Assembly (NCBI GenBank): GCA_022315425.1
Contig: JAIUPT010000020.1
Coordinates: 992,001-1,056,000 of the forward strand
Length of the DNA: 64,000 bases
Direction: 5' to 3'
Source: Pseudevernia furfuracea
Lineage: Eukaryota; Ascomycota; Lecanoromycetes; Lecanorales; Parmeliaceae
The notes below the pieces were generated by a model that was not told the origin of the DNA, made no database searches, and saw only the letters and a list, made by a program, of their open reading frames with translations. Shown piece after piece: positions 32,129 to 44,499 of the stretch. The position numbers and the translations under genes are program-made. Position 1 is the first letter of the stretch. Each line of letters opens with the position of its first letter.

Positions 32129-35100
32129 ATGAAGTTCGGTCAAAATCTACACCGGTATCAAGTCGTGGAATGGACCCCTTACTACATTAATTACAATGGA
32201 TTGAAGAAGCTCTACAAGCTTGCGGCAAAGCTTGCCATCGAACGAGGAGAGAACGCAGACTTGACGGGTCTGCAATTCACAACATCCTATCATCTCAATC
32301 TGACGATAGTGCAGACTTCACAGCTGCCCTGAAGCACAATTTTCTTAAGGCAGAGTCGTTCTACAAGACTAGCCACGCAACCCTCCAGCAAAGAGTGAAG
32401 GTGCTGCAGGACCACTATGGAATTAAAGAAAATGCCGTCTTGCACCATGCCATTGGAGTTAACTTTGAAGATCTTACAGCCGCATTTTTTGATCTGCGTG
32501 ATGCAATCAAACAATTACAATGGTATGGGCTCGTAAACTTCTCCAAGATCGTTGGCAGGCTGGGCAAACTTGGGGGAGGAGAAACCTGGCCTTCTAAGAC
32601 GAACGACCTTAGGATTTCTGATACTCACCTCGCCACAGAAACAGAATGTCTTAGGGATCTAGGCTACGTGGAACACTGGATAGCCAGGCTTCGGTTGGAA
32701 GGTCGCCGTGGTTCCACAAAAATATCATCATTACTCCAGCAAGAGTACTGTAAAGATCTTCCTTTACGACCACTGATCAGTGCTGCTATTCGTATTGATC
32801 AAGATGATGTTTTATCTTTGAACAGAATTCTTGAGGAAGTTCGTAAAAATCAAGAATTAGACGACTCAACCCAACAGAGATTGCTCTTCGCTCTGCTACA
32901 CTTCTCAATACTCAATGGATGCAGAAGGTCTGTTGAGAGACTTGTTTCATCCATTAGATCTCTCCGGGGCTTTGGCGATCATCTTCATTGGCTCATAATC
33001 AAATTAGGCCGGAGGAAAAAGCTGCGAAACCAAGAGATTCAAGTTCAGAGTATTTCCGAAACCACAGTGCAGAGTAGGGTCCTTACAGAAAGCGTCGACC
33101 AACTCATTCATGTCATAACTCGGCTAGGCTTTATGCTAAAAGATTCATTCTACAAGACAGACTCATTTGGACGACTTCCACTTCACCACGCTGTGCAATA
33201 TGGCCTGTTCGAAGTCTGTCAAGCAATTTTGAAGTATATGAAGGGCTATGAAGCGGCTCAACCTTTAATTGCCTCCAGTTCTGCTCTATTGCCAGATACT
33301 CAAGGACTCACTGCTTTGGATATTGCCGTAATCACAGGCAATGCAGCCATCACAGAAATTCTACTCGAAGATCATTACCATAGTACGGACGAAGGAGCAT
33401 CTGCCAAAGTTCCCGGCAACCTCCTCACTACTGCACTCAAGCTGGGTTCTTTTACAATCGTCCAGCTTCTGCATACATTGCCACTTGATGTCAGCTATAA
33501 GGATCAAAACGATGAGACCGCTCTGTATCTTGCCGTACGCTCGGGCCGTCCGGAATACGTCACTTTGGTTCTTGAGGTGTTGAGCAAACATGGCAAGATG
33601 ATTTTGAGTGCACCGGAAGCAGCCTACGGCTGGACGCCTCTAATTCTGGCTTGTGTCAAGGGAAACATGCCCGTCATGGAGCTCCTACTTCAAGCAGGAG
33701 CAGATCCGAAAGTACGTGACCTCTTCGGCTGGTCAGCGAAAGACCACGCTGCTTTCAGAGGCTACTTACTCATGGCAAGGTTGCTGATGGCGTTGGAAGC
33801 GGAGTGCTCCAAAGCGAGCTCACCGCACGACGGCCTCCAAAGAACGGAGCAGCGTGTTGAGAAAGCGAGTCCTTCATTCGAGTATTCAGCGCACGTCGGT
33901 CAAGATGTCCCTCCTAATTACAGTCAAATATATGTAGCTCTTGGCCCGTTGGACGCGTACAACACGGTCACTGCAGTGAATCTGGCTCCCTACGTAGCTC
34001 CAGACACCTACGACCTACAGCATGAAGCGGATTTTCAGGTCGAGATTCGTGCCATCGACAGTGATCAAACAAGCGGTGTCATTCAGTTGCCGGTCCTAGA
34101 GGATTTGGCCAATAAGCCTTGGCGTTTCCTGACCAACAATGCAAGAAGTTTCAAGCTGGCTTTCAATATATTATATGCTAAATCGGCTGCATACAATGGA
34201 GGTCAGCTCATCGGTAGTGCTATCGCACTTCTCGAAAGCCTCAAGCAAGGATTGGGGTCTAAGCGCGAGAGTTTGATCAGAGATTTTACAATTCCCATTC
34301 TTCAAAAGGATACCCTTAATTTCATAGGAACTGTGACATTTTACTTTCTGATAATTACACCATTTCCGCACCCACGTCCGACGGCAGGCATAGAACATGA
34401 TTTCCGGAGAGATGATACTCCTACAATCATCGGGCACAGAGGTAACTGTCACACCTCCGCCCCAGTGACACTGATCAAGTAACAAACATCCAGGGGTTGG
34501 TCAGAATGATCCCAGTCGTAGGCAGTTGCAAATTGGAGAGAATACTATAGAGGTGAATATTACCAACAACATGAATGAGCGTAAAGGGACTGACGAGTTG
34601 CTAGTCCTTTCAATCGGCTATAAGTTTAGGAGCATCATATGTAGAGGTAAGAGGACTCACGGGTGGGAGGAGAAGATGCTAAACCGAGTCTAGTTCGGTA
34701 ATATATGTCATGAGCTGCTCACTGTTTTCATGCTGACAAGCGAAGATGTTCAACTTACGAAAGACGATGTGCCTATCATATACCATGACTTTCTCATGAG
34801 CGAAACAGGAATAGATGCACCATTACATAGCCTCAGCCTAGACCAGGTAGTTCCGAGGTTTCTCCATCTGCCCCAATATCTCCGTTAACTCACTCTCACA
34901 GTTTATGTACATCAGCAAGGAGCAGTCGACTTTAGCAGATCTGCCCTCGTTAGCGGAGAAAAGATACGTAGAGAAAATCGGAAACCAACTCGATGCCGCC
35001 TATAGACCGCGCTCACGTTCTTTGAACGTTTACGAACAGTCCAGGGTTGAAAGCCTTGTCGAGCGTATGAAGCATACATTCGAGTTCAAGCTTAACGAAC

Positions 35101-36021
35101 CCAAAGGCTTTAGTTCATACAAAGGGAACATCAGAAACGAATACATACAGGCGTCATTCATGACTTTAGAGGATCTCTTTGTGAAGCTGCCTGAGTCTGT
35201 CAGATTTGCCGTCGAAATTAGTGAGCCTTTGCCTTTCAACATCCCGAAAAGAAAGAGCACCAATGCTAAACTTGTTTCCTCCCAGAATACCCCATGTTAT
35301 TTGAGTCTCTTGATTGGGGAATGGACACCTACGCCGTGGAATTAAATCACCTCGTCGACACCATCCTCGACATTGTCTACCGGCTTGCCGGAAATCGCAC
35401 GATCTTCCTTTCGTCCTTCAGTCCTGAGATTTGCATTCTGCTCTCCAGAAAACAACACGTCTACCCCGTTTTCTTCCTCACTGAATCTGACCAGAGTAAG
35501 GCTCATTTCTGGGTTATTCCTTCCTGCTAGGGACTGCTCTTTTAGTCGCGAGACATGTTGCAGGAAGGAATCGCCCATGTTAGCATCCCTTTGCTTCCAG
35601 ACATGTCTTGTAATTCGGATTTTTCTACATGTGGAAATGCTAGTTCCGAAACGTGCTAGTCCCCTCTGCTGACGCACGCGCAGATAGTCTTCAACAGGCG
35701 ATTCATTTTGCCAAAAGTTGGCGCCTGCCGGGTGTCATCACCGGATCGGAGCCGCTGGTGATGAATCCAAAACTGATCAGATATGTGAAGGACTCAGGCC
35801 TCCTATGTATGTCGTGGGGAGGTCTCAATGATGTTCCCGAACATGCCAAGGTAAAATTCGCCCTCTGTCCGAATTTGGGTTTGTGCAACCTAAGATATTT
35901 TCACGCTACCGATGATCTTCTGCTGATTCTTGAATCGATATAGACACAAGCGGATGCTGGCCTTGATGCCATCATTACGAACAGCGTCAACTTGATTTCG
36001 CGGACTTTCAATAGAAATTGA
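32129..36021 (+). CDS. GDE1: SPX-ankyrin-GDPD protein, GDE1-like glycerophosphodiesterase (one junction unresolved)
   Basis: Nine exons: 32129-32267, 32315-34441, 34494-34552, 34605-34646, about 34746-34846, 34902-35220, 35286-35495, 35660-35850 and 35944-36021; total about 1090 residues. Order: N-terminal SPX domain (M-K-F-G-Q-N-L-H-R-Y-Q-V, then K-A-E-S-F-Y-K-T), ankyrin repeats (about 326-535), a beta-rich middle, and a GDPD domain opening I-I-G-H-R-G-V-G-Q-N-D with E-N-T-I, D-V-Q-L-T-K-D and I-Y-H-D-F. Gde1-type proteins hydrolyse glycerophosphocholine to glycerol-3-phosphate and choline; the SPX domain senses inositol pyrophosphates. All junctions are in phase except exon 4 to exon 5: the catalytic region G-A-S-Y-V-E does not join D-V-Q-L in frame through any ordinary GT-AG pair, so this locus may carry a frameshift or an unusual splice. 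Confidence 0.8.
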
Positions 36022-36695
36022 GGTATTGATAGTGAGGAGTGGTTCGCAACTTCGCTACTCTTGAGGCATGGGAAATTGGGAGGACGGTTGGACAGACGTC
36101 TTCGAATCGAATGGTGAGAACTGAAGAGCGAGCGTAAATGCGGATGACAAAGAAGACGGCATCCTTTCAAATCTAAAGGAGTGGTGGCCTCCCCTCCTTA
36201 TCTCTAGTCAGTGGATGAAACTCGCCGACCAAAATTGCTTTGAAAGATTATTTGTACAGCATTTAGACTTTGATTCTCTTCATCTTTCCTTTCTCTTTGA
36301 GGCTATGCGGACTGCGAAGATATATGGTTGCGGGTTGGGGATGATAGTCTAGCATTGTCTCCCTCATTTTGAAATTTAGAGCATTTGAAGTTCCATATTC
36401 TCTTCCCCTGTTTACTGTAGTCTGTAGACGAGAATTTAGCGCACAAGTACATTCGTAAAGTAAAGTACGGATTTCCTCAATTTCCACGAGTCCGCTCGCT
36501 AAAAGCGTCAGATCTTCCCGACTCCCTTACTCTATTTAGCCGCCAAGCCTCGTAGACTTGGGTCAGTATCGACCTTCAACACCCCCCACTTATTTATAAG
36601 GTCAATGATACTCAATCCTCACGGTAGATGTATATGGTCTTAGCACATAAAGATGACGCACAAACCTATGTCATGGCTGAATTGAGACCTTAAAG
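36022..36695. other. Intergenic, nothing recognised
   Basis: Promoter region of the CCCH/FG nucleoporin gene and 3' flank of the GDE1-like gene. No repeats or RNA genes recognised. Confidence 0.45.
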
Positions 36696-38622
36696 ATGGT
36701 GGTATGCAGGTTTTTCGTGCAAGGGAACTGCAAGTTTGGAGGTAAGTGTTGAACAAACTTCAAATATGACCATAATGGACAGACATATGACTAAGATCAA
36801 AGTTCAAAGATCAGTGCAAGTTTGAACATCCAGGGAGGAGCACCAATGCAAATTCACGTAATCCGTTTGCGCCTCTGCAAAACAATCCGGGCCCGCAAGG
36901 GGGCCCAAATCCTCTTCGAGGTACGAGTACCAGTCGATTTTTCTCAATAATGGCACCAAAATCACCCTGTTTCCTTTGAACTCATTCGACAACTGAGTGC
37001 TGGATCTCAATACTATGCTCTTATTCTTTGCGGACAAGCCCTTCAAAGTCTACATTGCTTCTTCCATCTTACATCGAGCATCGTGAACCCGTTACTAAGA
37101 CACTATTATCTAGGAAATTCAACCACACGAGATCTACCGTGAGATAGCCGACTTCCCCAGTCGTCCGACATGGCTAACCCTCATCTTTAGATACAAGCTT
37201 GACAATAGCACGATAACCACTGATTTGTCCAAAGAGCGGCCTCAATGGATTCTATCGGCTTACGGTCCAGGTAGAGATGCACCTCTGCAACTGTTCGGCG
37301 GTCATCCGCGAGAACAGAGCTTCGAAGAGCTACGAGTTCGTCATTACGAGCTGGGTGCTCAAGGCAACCAACAACAAGCTGTCCAAGAGGCTCAGGCGCT
37401 AGTAAAAATCGCAGAGCAGCAGATTCGGAATGTCCTCAACGATGTGGACGGAGCAGTTAAGTATCTAGTAAATGGAGAAAACGAGCATCCTAATCGACTG
37501 GACATCTGTAAAGCAAAGGGTGCCATGCCGACTCAATCGCAAACGTCCGCCCCAAATCAGCAAACCACGTTAACATTCGGCCAGCCCTCAAGCTCAGCAC
37601 CGACTTCTGGTCAATCTTCTGCACCATCAGCATTCGGCAGACCTTCAGTACCTTCATTTGGCCAACCGTCTGCACCTACTTCGACCTTTGGCCAGCCCTC
37701 TGCACCAACGTTCGGTCAGCCGAGCCAGCCTTCGGCTTTTGGCCAACCATCAACACTAAGCCGTCCAGCGACAAGCTTTGGGCAACCGTCCTCTAATTTC
37801 GGCAAACCCTCGATCCCTGCCCCTACGTTTGGCCAGCCTTTCGCTCCGAGCCCTCTTGGAGCCCCGCAACAACAACCAAACGCCTTAGGAAAACCATCGG
37901 GACCAAATTTCCCCCAGCAGCCATCAGCAGCACCAAAAAACCCCTTCGGTCAGCCATTGGCTCCCACAAAAACCACCACATTCGGTCAGCCATCAGCTCC
38001 GTCGCAGCCGAGTGCATTTGGAAGACCGTCGACACTGAACCCCTCGCCTGCCTTTAGCAAGCCGGCGACATCTGGAGCTTTTAGCGGGCCTTCGCAGACC
38101 TCAACAGCACCTCCGAATCCATTTGGTCAGCCTGCTACTACGCCCTCGACCACGGCTACCTTCGGGCAGCCATCAACTGCGGCACCGAACCAGTTTGGCC
38201 AGAGGAGCTCTACTGCTAATCAATCTGTTCCCTCGGTTGGCCAATCTTCTGGCTCTTCTAATACATTACAACCGCTTACTGGTCCGGCAGCAAACCAGGC
38301 AAGTGTCGGATCCACAGGCGGACAAGGTACGAACGGGGTCCAAGTGCAAAAAGATTCACAGGGCAAGATAACGAGTTGGAAAGGCATTCCCGTAAGATAC
38401 TTTGATGACGAGCCGTGCTACAAGGGCAATGATGGTAGTTGGCAGAGAATTTGGTTTCCGGATGGACCACCCGTCTTCACGAAGACGGTAGATCTGCCTG
38501 ATGAATCATACGATGAGGCAATGAAAGCGAATTACAGACATTTGAAAGAGACTGGGACTTTCAAGGATGGAATCATGCCAGTGCTCCCACCAAAGAGGGA
38601 GTGGTGCCGTTGGAATTTTTAA
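36696..38622 (+). CDS. CCCH zinc-finger FG nucleoporin, AMO1-like
   Basis: Exon 1 (36696-36741) and exon 2 (from 36810) encode M-V-V-C-R-F-F-V-Q-G-N-C-K-F-G-D-Q-C-K and F-E-H, a C-x7-C-x5-C-x3-H zinc finger. The body, open at least from about 37195 to 38622, starts Y-K-L-D-N-S-T-I-T-T-D-L and R-P-Q-W-I-L-S-A-Y-G-P-G-R. It continues with F-G-G-H-P-R-E-Q-S-F-E-E-L-R, a helical stretch ending H-P-N-R-L-D-I-C, about 250 residues of F-G-Q-P-S type repeats and a conserved tail ending W-C-R-W-N-F. This is the architecture of fission-yeast Amo1 and related Nup42-like proteins of the cytoplasmic pore face. The join between exon 2 (in-frame stop at 36994) and the body is not resolved. FG repeats bind transport receptors. 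Confidence 0.75.
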
Positions 38623-38858
38623 GCCACCATAGGTGCATCGGTTTTTTTTGCATTTAGAAATGAGAGTTAGTCAAACACTTGACCAAATGGCACTGAGTGG
38701 AGTGTGGTTGCATGAGCCTACGGTCGACTGAGTGTGCAGAAAACAGCTTCAAAGAATGCGGCTAGTCCGAGACTATCGGCGTCAGCTGGATCTTGACGAT
38801 TCTACGTCCACGCCTCAGCCACCTAGAAGAGATCGGTTCCCATCATCTCGACCGTTTT

Positions 38859-39374
38859 CTAAGCAGCGATTGTAACCTCCACCTCCACGCCAGACTCGAT
38901 GTTAACAATTATCTGCTTCACAACCTCCGTAGGTGCGTTGAGACTAGATTGAGCGCAACGCGTTAGCATATTTCCTATACATGCCAAAGACAACGACCAT
39001 ATCCCTCCTGCCTTGACGTGACCTACTCAATCAAACGCTTGTGGATGCGCATCTCATATGTATCCCAAGTTTTACTACCCTCACCACATGGTGTCTTCCT
39101 CGTAGTGATTTTCAGGCTCTTGGTTGGGAGACGGACTGGGCCCTTCACGCGGAGATCCTTGCTCTTCGCACGCTCGATGAGCTCCTGGCAGACCTTTTCG
39201 AGACTCTGAATTTTGCGCGATGTCAAAGTGATGCGGATCTTGTGGATTTTCTGCCGCAAGTAACGCGAGCGGTGTTAGCCTCATGTACATTGAAGGCCCT
39301 GGGTAGACCGCCAGGAAAAAGTAGAAACGTACGGGTCCTTCGCCGAAGTCCTTCTCGGGTTTCTGGTATGACAT
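38859..39374 (-). CDS. RPS20: 40S ribosomal protein uS10 (S20)
   Basis: Three exons fit exactly in phase: 39333-39374, 39027-39250 and 38859-38943, giving 116 residues, the normal length. Landmarks: M-S-Y-Q-K-P-E-K-D-F-G-E-G-P, K-I-H-K-I-R-I-T-L-T-S-R-K, L-R-V-K-G-P-V-R-L-P-T-K and R-K-T-P-C-G-E-G-S-K-T-W, ending I-V-N-I-E-S-G-V-E-V-E-V-T-I. The protein is an essential component of the small-subunit head near the decoding centre. An intron immediately after codon 14 and another before the last 28 codons fit the intron-rich nature of fungal ribosomal protein genes. It is divergent from SGD1/NOM1, another ribosome-synthesis gene, with about 250 bp between starts. Confidence 0.94.
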
Positions 39375-39628
39375 ATTGCCTGTCGTGAGCTGTTGCTGGA
39401 TCGAAGAATGCTGGAGATTGAAGGTTTCTGAGGGCTATGCTGTTGCCAATCACGACCTGAACAGCTGGGTTCGGTAATGTGATGAAAGGCTGTTGTCGAA
39501 GTTGACGTATATGCTGGCCGAGGTTTTGTGGGATGTCAAAACTCTTGGCGCTCGCTCGCTAAAACATTTTAAACTCCGTTAAAGTCCGACGAAATTGTGT
39601 AAAAAAATGTATCGAAGCTTGCGTTTGC
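39375..39628. promoter_or_regulatory. Bidirectional promoter of RPS20 and the NOM1-like gene
   Basis: 254 bp between the start codons of two divergent genes for ribosome synthesis. Coordinated transcription is a reasonable inference. No individual site is assigned. Confidence 0.4.
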
Positions 39629-42212
39629 ATGATCACTGCAATGCCGCAGCCTACTCACAGTACTGCAAAGCTCCCGCAGCAGCTACTCCAGGAGCTTGGG
39701 ATCTCTAGCGGGGATCATGGTGGCGTTCGGAAGAAAAGCGGCGGCCCTACGAGCAGGAAGGAGCAGAGGAAAGCGGCAAGAGTGCAGAAGAAATCGGCCC
39801 ACGCCCCAGTGAGAAACGCACAGCACCTGAGAAGACGGCGGAGTCCTGGGAACGAATATGCATTATCGGAATCTCCCACTGCTGTGGAGCACACAAAAGT
39901 CAGAATCACCTCTGTGCAGCCAAAAGCACCGAAGTCGATCTTGAAGAAGCCTAAGCCATTGGAGGAAAGACCGCAAGCGAAGTCACTATCCTCACCTCCG
40001 CCTCCGCCGAAGAAGCTATCACGAGGGGTTCAGGACAAGCTTGCAGCAGATGATGCGGAGATTGCAGCCTTGGAGAAGGCGCTTGGGGTAAAGGGAAAGA
40101 AGAAACTTCCCAAGTCCTTCGAAGACGATGGCCTAAACTCTTTGCTGGAGGGCATGGATGATGCTGTGGGCTTGAAAGAAGGCCGGCCAGGGAAGAGAAA
40201 GAGGAGTGAAGAGGATGAATGGCTGGAGAGAAAGAGGCAGAGAGCACAGGAGGACAAGTCAGTTATCGAGGATTCCAGCAGCAGCGCGTCTTCAGAAGAT
40301 GAGGATGAAGACAGCGTCTTAGACAGTGGGCATGAGGACGAAATGCAGGACGAAGAGAAATTGAAGAGACCATTTGACACAGACGAAGATGACGAGTTCG
40401 AGTCCTTCGGCGAAGAAGATGAGCGGCCGTTGCCAGCAAAGACTGCTCAAAGGATGCGGGAAAATCCATATATTGCCCCTGTGACACCTTCCGCTACTAC
40501 AGAGGTTGGCAAGTATGTTCCACCGTCATTAAGAAACAGAGATGCCGCAGGTTCAGAAGATCTTTCGCAACTACAGCGACAGATACAAGGCCTGTTAAAT
40601 CGATTGTCTGAAGCGAACCTCGTATCTATACTTGGCGATTTAGAAAGTATTTATCGCGATCATCCTCGTCAACATGTGACTACCACGCTTCTTGACTTGC
40701 TGATGGGAGTCCTCTCTGACCCTACCACTCTGCAAGATACTTTCGTTATCCTACATGCAGGCTTCATTGCTGCGGTGTACAAAATAGTGGGAACGGATTT
40801 CGGTGCCCAGGCCATTCAGAGAATAGACGAGGACTTCAGCAAGAACTATAATTGGAGCACAGATCAAGATAGGGCTAGCAAGAAGTTGACCAATCTAATA
40901 AGCTTGCTTGCAGAGCTGTATAATTTCCAGGTAATCGGCAGCAATCTAATCTATGACTTTGTTCGTCTTTTCCTCGATGAGTTCTCCGAAAAAAATACCG
41001 AGCTCCTTCTGAAGATCATCCGCAATTCAGGTCCGCAATTAAGACAAGATGATCCGTCTTCTCTGAAAGAGATTGTGCTGCTGCTGCAGGCCGCAGTAGC
41101 TGATTCAGGGGAAGAGAAGCTGTCCGTCCGAACAAAGTTCATGATCGAAACGATCAACAATCTTAAGAATAACCGCATGAAGACAGGCGTCGCTGCTTCG
41201 ATGGTGACCTCAGAACATACGACTCGAATGAAAAAGACCCTTGGATCTTTGAATCAGAGAACCATTAGAGCAAGCGAGCCCCTTAGAGTTGGGCTTAAAG
41301 ATTTGCGTCAGACAGACAAAAGAGGCAAATGGTGGCTAGTAGGAGCAAGCTACAAGGACGAAAATGCAGATGGTGCCCAGCGAATTGAGCTGCCTTCTGC
41401 AGTCCGTGGCAAAGACAACATAGAGTCTAACACGGATGGCGTTGCTGCCGATCTGATACAACTTGCGAAGGAACAGCGGATGAACACGGATGTAAGGCGC
41501 TCGATCTTCATCGCTGTCATATCCGCGACGGATTACAATGATGCATACGTTCGTTTGATGAAGCTACGTCTGAAAAGGAGTCAGGAATTGGAGATACCAA
41601 AGGTGCTGATACATTGTGCTGGGGCTGAAAAAGTGTACAATCCGTTCTATACTTTTTTGTCGAGACGCGTGTGCTCAGACAAAAAGCTCAAGATGTCATT
41701 CCAGTTCTCGCTGTGGGATCTCTTCAAGCAGATGGGTGAAGGTGAAGATGAGCCTAAAGAGTATGACGAAGATGACGAAGGCAAGCTTAGGCTGAGAAGC
41801 CTGGTCAACTTAGCAAGAATGTTTGGAGTATTGATTGCAGAGGGCGGTTTGGGACTTGGTGTCCTCAAGGTGTGTTCCTTCTTGCTAGGATACCATGATG
41901 TATTCACACTGACCCAATTAGAACCTTAATCTTGCCCATTTGCAGTCCAAATGTCGAACATTTATGGAGATATTACTCATTACAACCATCCTCCATTCAC
42001 AACAGGGCTCCTTCAAAAGCAAGGACGAAAAGGTCTTGTCGGATATTTTCCTTAAGCCCAAAGAGATGCCCGAGATGGCTAGTGGCCTAGGGCATTTTCT
42101 GAAGAAAGTAGTAAGTAAGACTGACGTCGCTGGGAGCAAAGTGGATCAAGCAATCGTCAAATGGGGATGTGATGTCGCATGCGACGCATTGTCGATTATG
42201 ACAACTCACTAG
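39629..42212 (+). CDS. SGD1: Nucleolar MIF4G/MA3 protein, SGD1/NOM1-like
   Basis: Exons 39629-41869 and 41922-42212 give 843 residues; a start at 39641 is also possible. The N-terminal third is basic then acidic, with L-P-Q-Q-L-L-Q-E-L-G-I and Lys/Arg-rich nucleolar-type signals. K-Y-V-P-P-S-L-R-N-R then leads into a MIF4G HEAT-like domain (about residues 310-510). A C-terminal MA3 domain follows (about 610-740), with S-I-F-I-A-V-I-S-A-T-D-Y and L-K-M-S-F-Q-F-S-L-W-D-L-F-K. The last exon continues the family (N-L-N-L-A-H-L-Q, then F-M-E-I-L-L-I-T-T-I-L). Sgd1/NOM1 is needed for 18S rRNA maturation and small-subunit processome function. Gene and neighbour RPS20 probably share regulation. Confidence 0.88.
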
Positions 42213-42491
42213 TACTCTACCCCTCAGCGCATGTGAGATCGCGGAATCCTTGCGAGCTTACCTGTACGACTTAAAGCCACTAGTGTTGCCTCCGTCTTAT
42301 TTCTCCCGGAAAAATAGACTGCTGTTTCTTGCTCCATATAAGTTGGTGCCTTCTCGTTGCATCGATGCAATAAATTCCTTAGTCTTAAGTTGGTGGATCC
42401 AAACCCACCTTTGCGTTTGGCAGCATTCGCAGTCATAGTTTCCATACTTGTTGATACACCGACATTGGTGTTTTTCGCTCGAGAGTAAATA

Positions 42492-44499
42492 ATGGAATTC
42501 AATTACGATATAGTCATCGTTGGAGCGGGCCTTCAAGGTCTAGCTGCAGCCAGGATTTTCCTTCAGCTGGAACCAGAGCTCAAGCTACTCATCGTTGACT
42601 CGAACATGTCGGTCGGCGGTGTTTGGGCAAAGGAAAATCTCTACCCCGGCCTGAAGACAAACAACCTGCGCGGAACATTCGAATACACCGACTTTCCAAT
42701 GGACGATGCGCTTGGCGTGAAGAACGAAGAACATATCCCTGGCGAGGTTGTTTGCGAGTACTTTCGTCGATATGCTGAGAAGCATGATTTGATAAGGCGA
42801 ATTGAGTTCGGTCAAAAGGTCATGGTTGCAGAAAAGTTGCAGGCGGGGTGGAGACTGGAGCTCGAGACCGCGTGGTCAAAGGGGCAAACAGTTAAAATCA
42901 TTGGACCGTCACCGGCACAACGGACCATTAAATGCTCCAAGCTCATCATTGCTACCGGTCTTACTTCCACTCCTGTTCCCATCAACATCAAGGGCAGCGA
43001 GAAATTCACGGCGCCGATTGTCAATTTTGGCGACTACGCTCGCGAAGCACCCCAAATATACGAAGACAATTTAATCAGCCATGGTACGTATTTTCGGAGT
43101 TCATATCTCCTCTGTTGAAGCAGATCTTGAGTCTTGAAACACGTCCTGGGGGTTTGACTCTCGGAAGGTGTTTCAGGCTCGAAATTACCCCTCAAATAGG
43201 CAGTACTGACTAGGAAATTGTAATTCAGTGACGGTTTTGGGGGGCGGTAAAGCTGCTTTTGACATTGTCTACCTGATGGCAGCCCATGGTAAACGGGTGA
43301 CCTGGATCATCCGAGCTTCGGGCCATGGCCCAACATACATGGCGCCAGCACATCTTTACATCGGTCCTTTTAGATGTTGGCTCGAAAAGCTAACCACAAC
43401 ACGGCCTCTGACATGGCTCTCCCCGTGCGTTTGGGGTGATGCAGATGGCTTTGGGTTTGTACGGAATTTGCTTCACGGCACGAACTGGGGTCGATGGTTT
43501 GTGGACACTTTCTGGGCGAAGATGCAATCCGATACGCTTGAGCAGAGCGGCATATTGAAGAGCGAAGCAACGGAAAATTTGATACCGGATCAGTCAATGT
43601 TTTGGTACGGTGTGAGCTTGGCAATCTTGAATTATCCAAAGGATATTCACGAGTTCGTGAGGAATGGCCAAGTGGAGGTGATCAGAAAAGACATCAGATC
43701 TCTCGAAGCGGAAAAGACCGTACGCTTTGAGGATGGGGGTTCGGTACAGACCGATGCCTTTGTTGCCAGTATGGGGTGGAAATGGAGACCGAGTATTGAA
43801 TTCCGGCCAAAAGAGCTGCACGCAGATCTAGGTCTGCCAAGCATGGAGTATACCAAAATACAAAAGGAACTGTGGGACAAGCTGGACGCACGAGCTGACG
43901 TCGAGATTTTCGAGAGGTTCCCGAAGCTTGCAACTGCGCCTAAGATGGATCAGGAGTCGCTAGTTGAACAACAGAAGGGCAGACTCCCTCAAGTATTCAC
44001 TCCATGGCGGCTCTGGAGAGGCTTAGTACCACCATCGCTGCCAATTCGAGACGTCGTCTTCCTAGGCGTAGTCCAGCAATTACAGAGCGCAGTCAGGTCG
44101 GAAATCACTGGGCTCTGGGCCTACGCCTACATGAACAACAAGCTCAATTCCGTGACATCCATCAGTAAGCCTTCTAAACAACTGCGGCTGGAGCAAACGG
44201 TTGCGGATGACAACGGCATTGCAATCAAACAGACCGGGACGGCAGAGGATATCGCCTACGACACGGCGCTCTTTCAACGATGGGGTAAGTGGAGGACACC
44301 GTATGGGTTTGGTGCTAGATACCCGGACATTGTGTTTGAGGGAGTTGCGTATTTTGATATGCTGCTACAGGATTTGGGTTTGAGGAGTTGGCGGAAGGGG
44401 TGGGGATGTTTGGGGGAGGTGTTTGGGGGCAGTTATGGTCAGGCAGATTACAGGGGGTTGGCGGAGGAGTGGAAGGAAAGCCAGAAGAGGGAAACCTGA
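42492..44499 (+). CDS. Flavin-dependent monooxygenase (FMO-like)
   Basis: Exons 42492-43083 and 43229-44499 give 620 residues. The first Rossmann motif is D-I-V-I-V-G-A-G-L-Q-G (FAD site, about residues 6-16), followed by V-G-G-V-W and P-G-L-K-T-N-N as in flavin monooxygenases. I-I-A-T-G-L-T-S-T-P closes the FAD domain. The exon junction creates V-T-V-L-G-G-G-K-A-A-F-D, the NADPH-binding motif. I do not see the classical Baeyer-Villiger fingerprint. Fungal proteins of this type oxidise small hydrophobic or secondary-metabolite substrates; the substrate here is unknown. No biosynthetic backbone gene is nearby. The C-terminal 150 residues are hydrophobic in places and family-specific. Confidence 0.8.
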
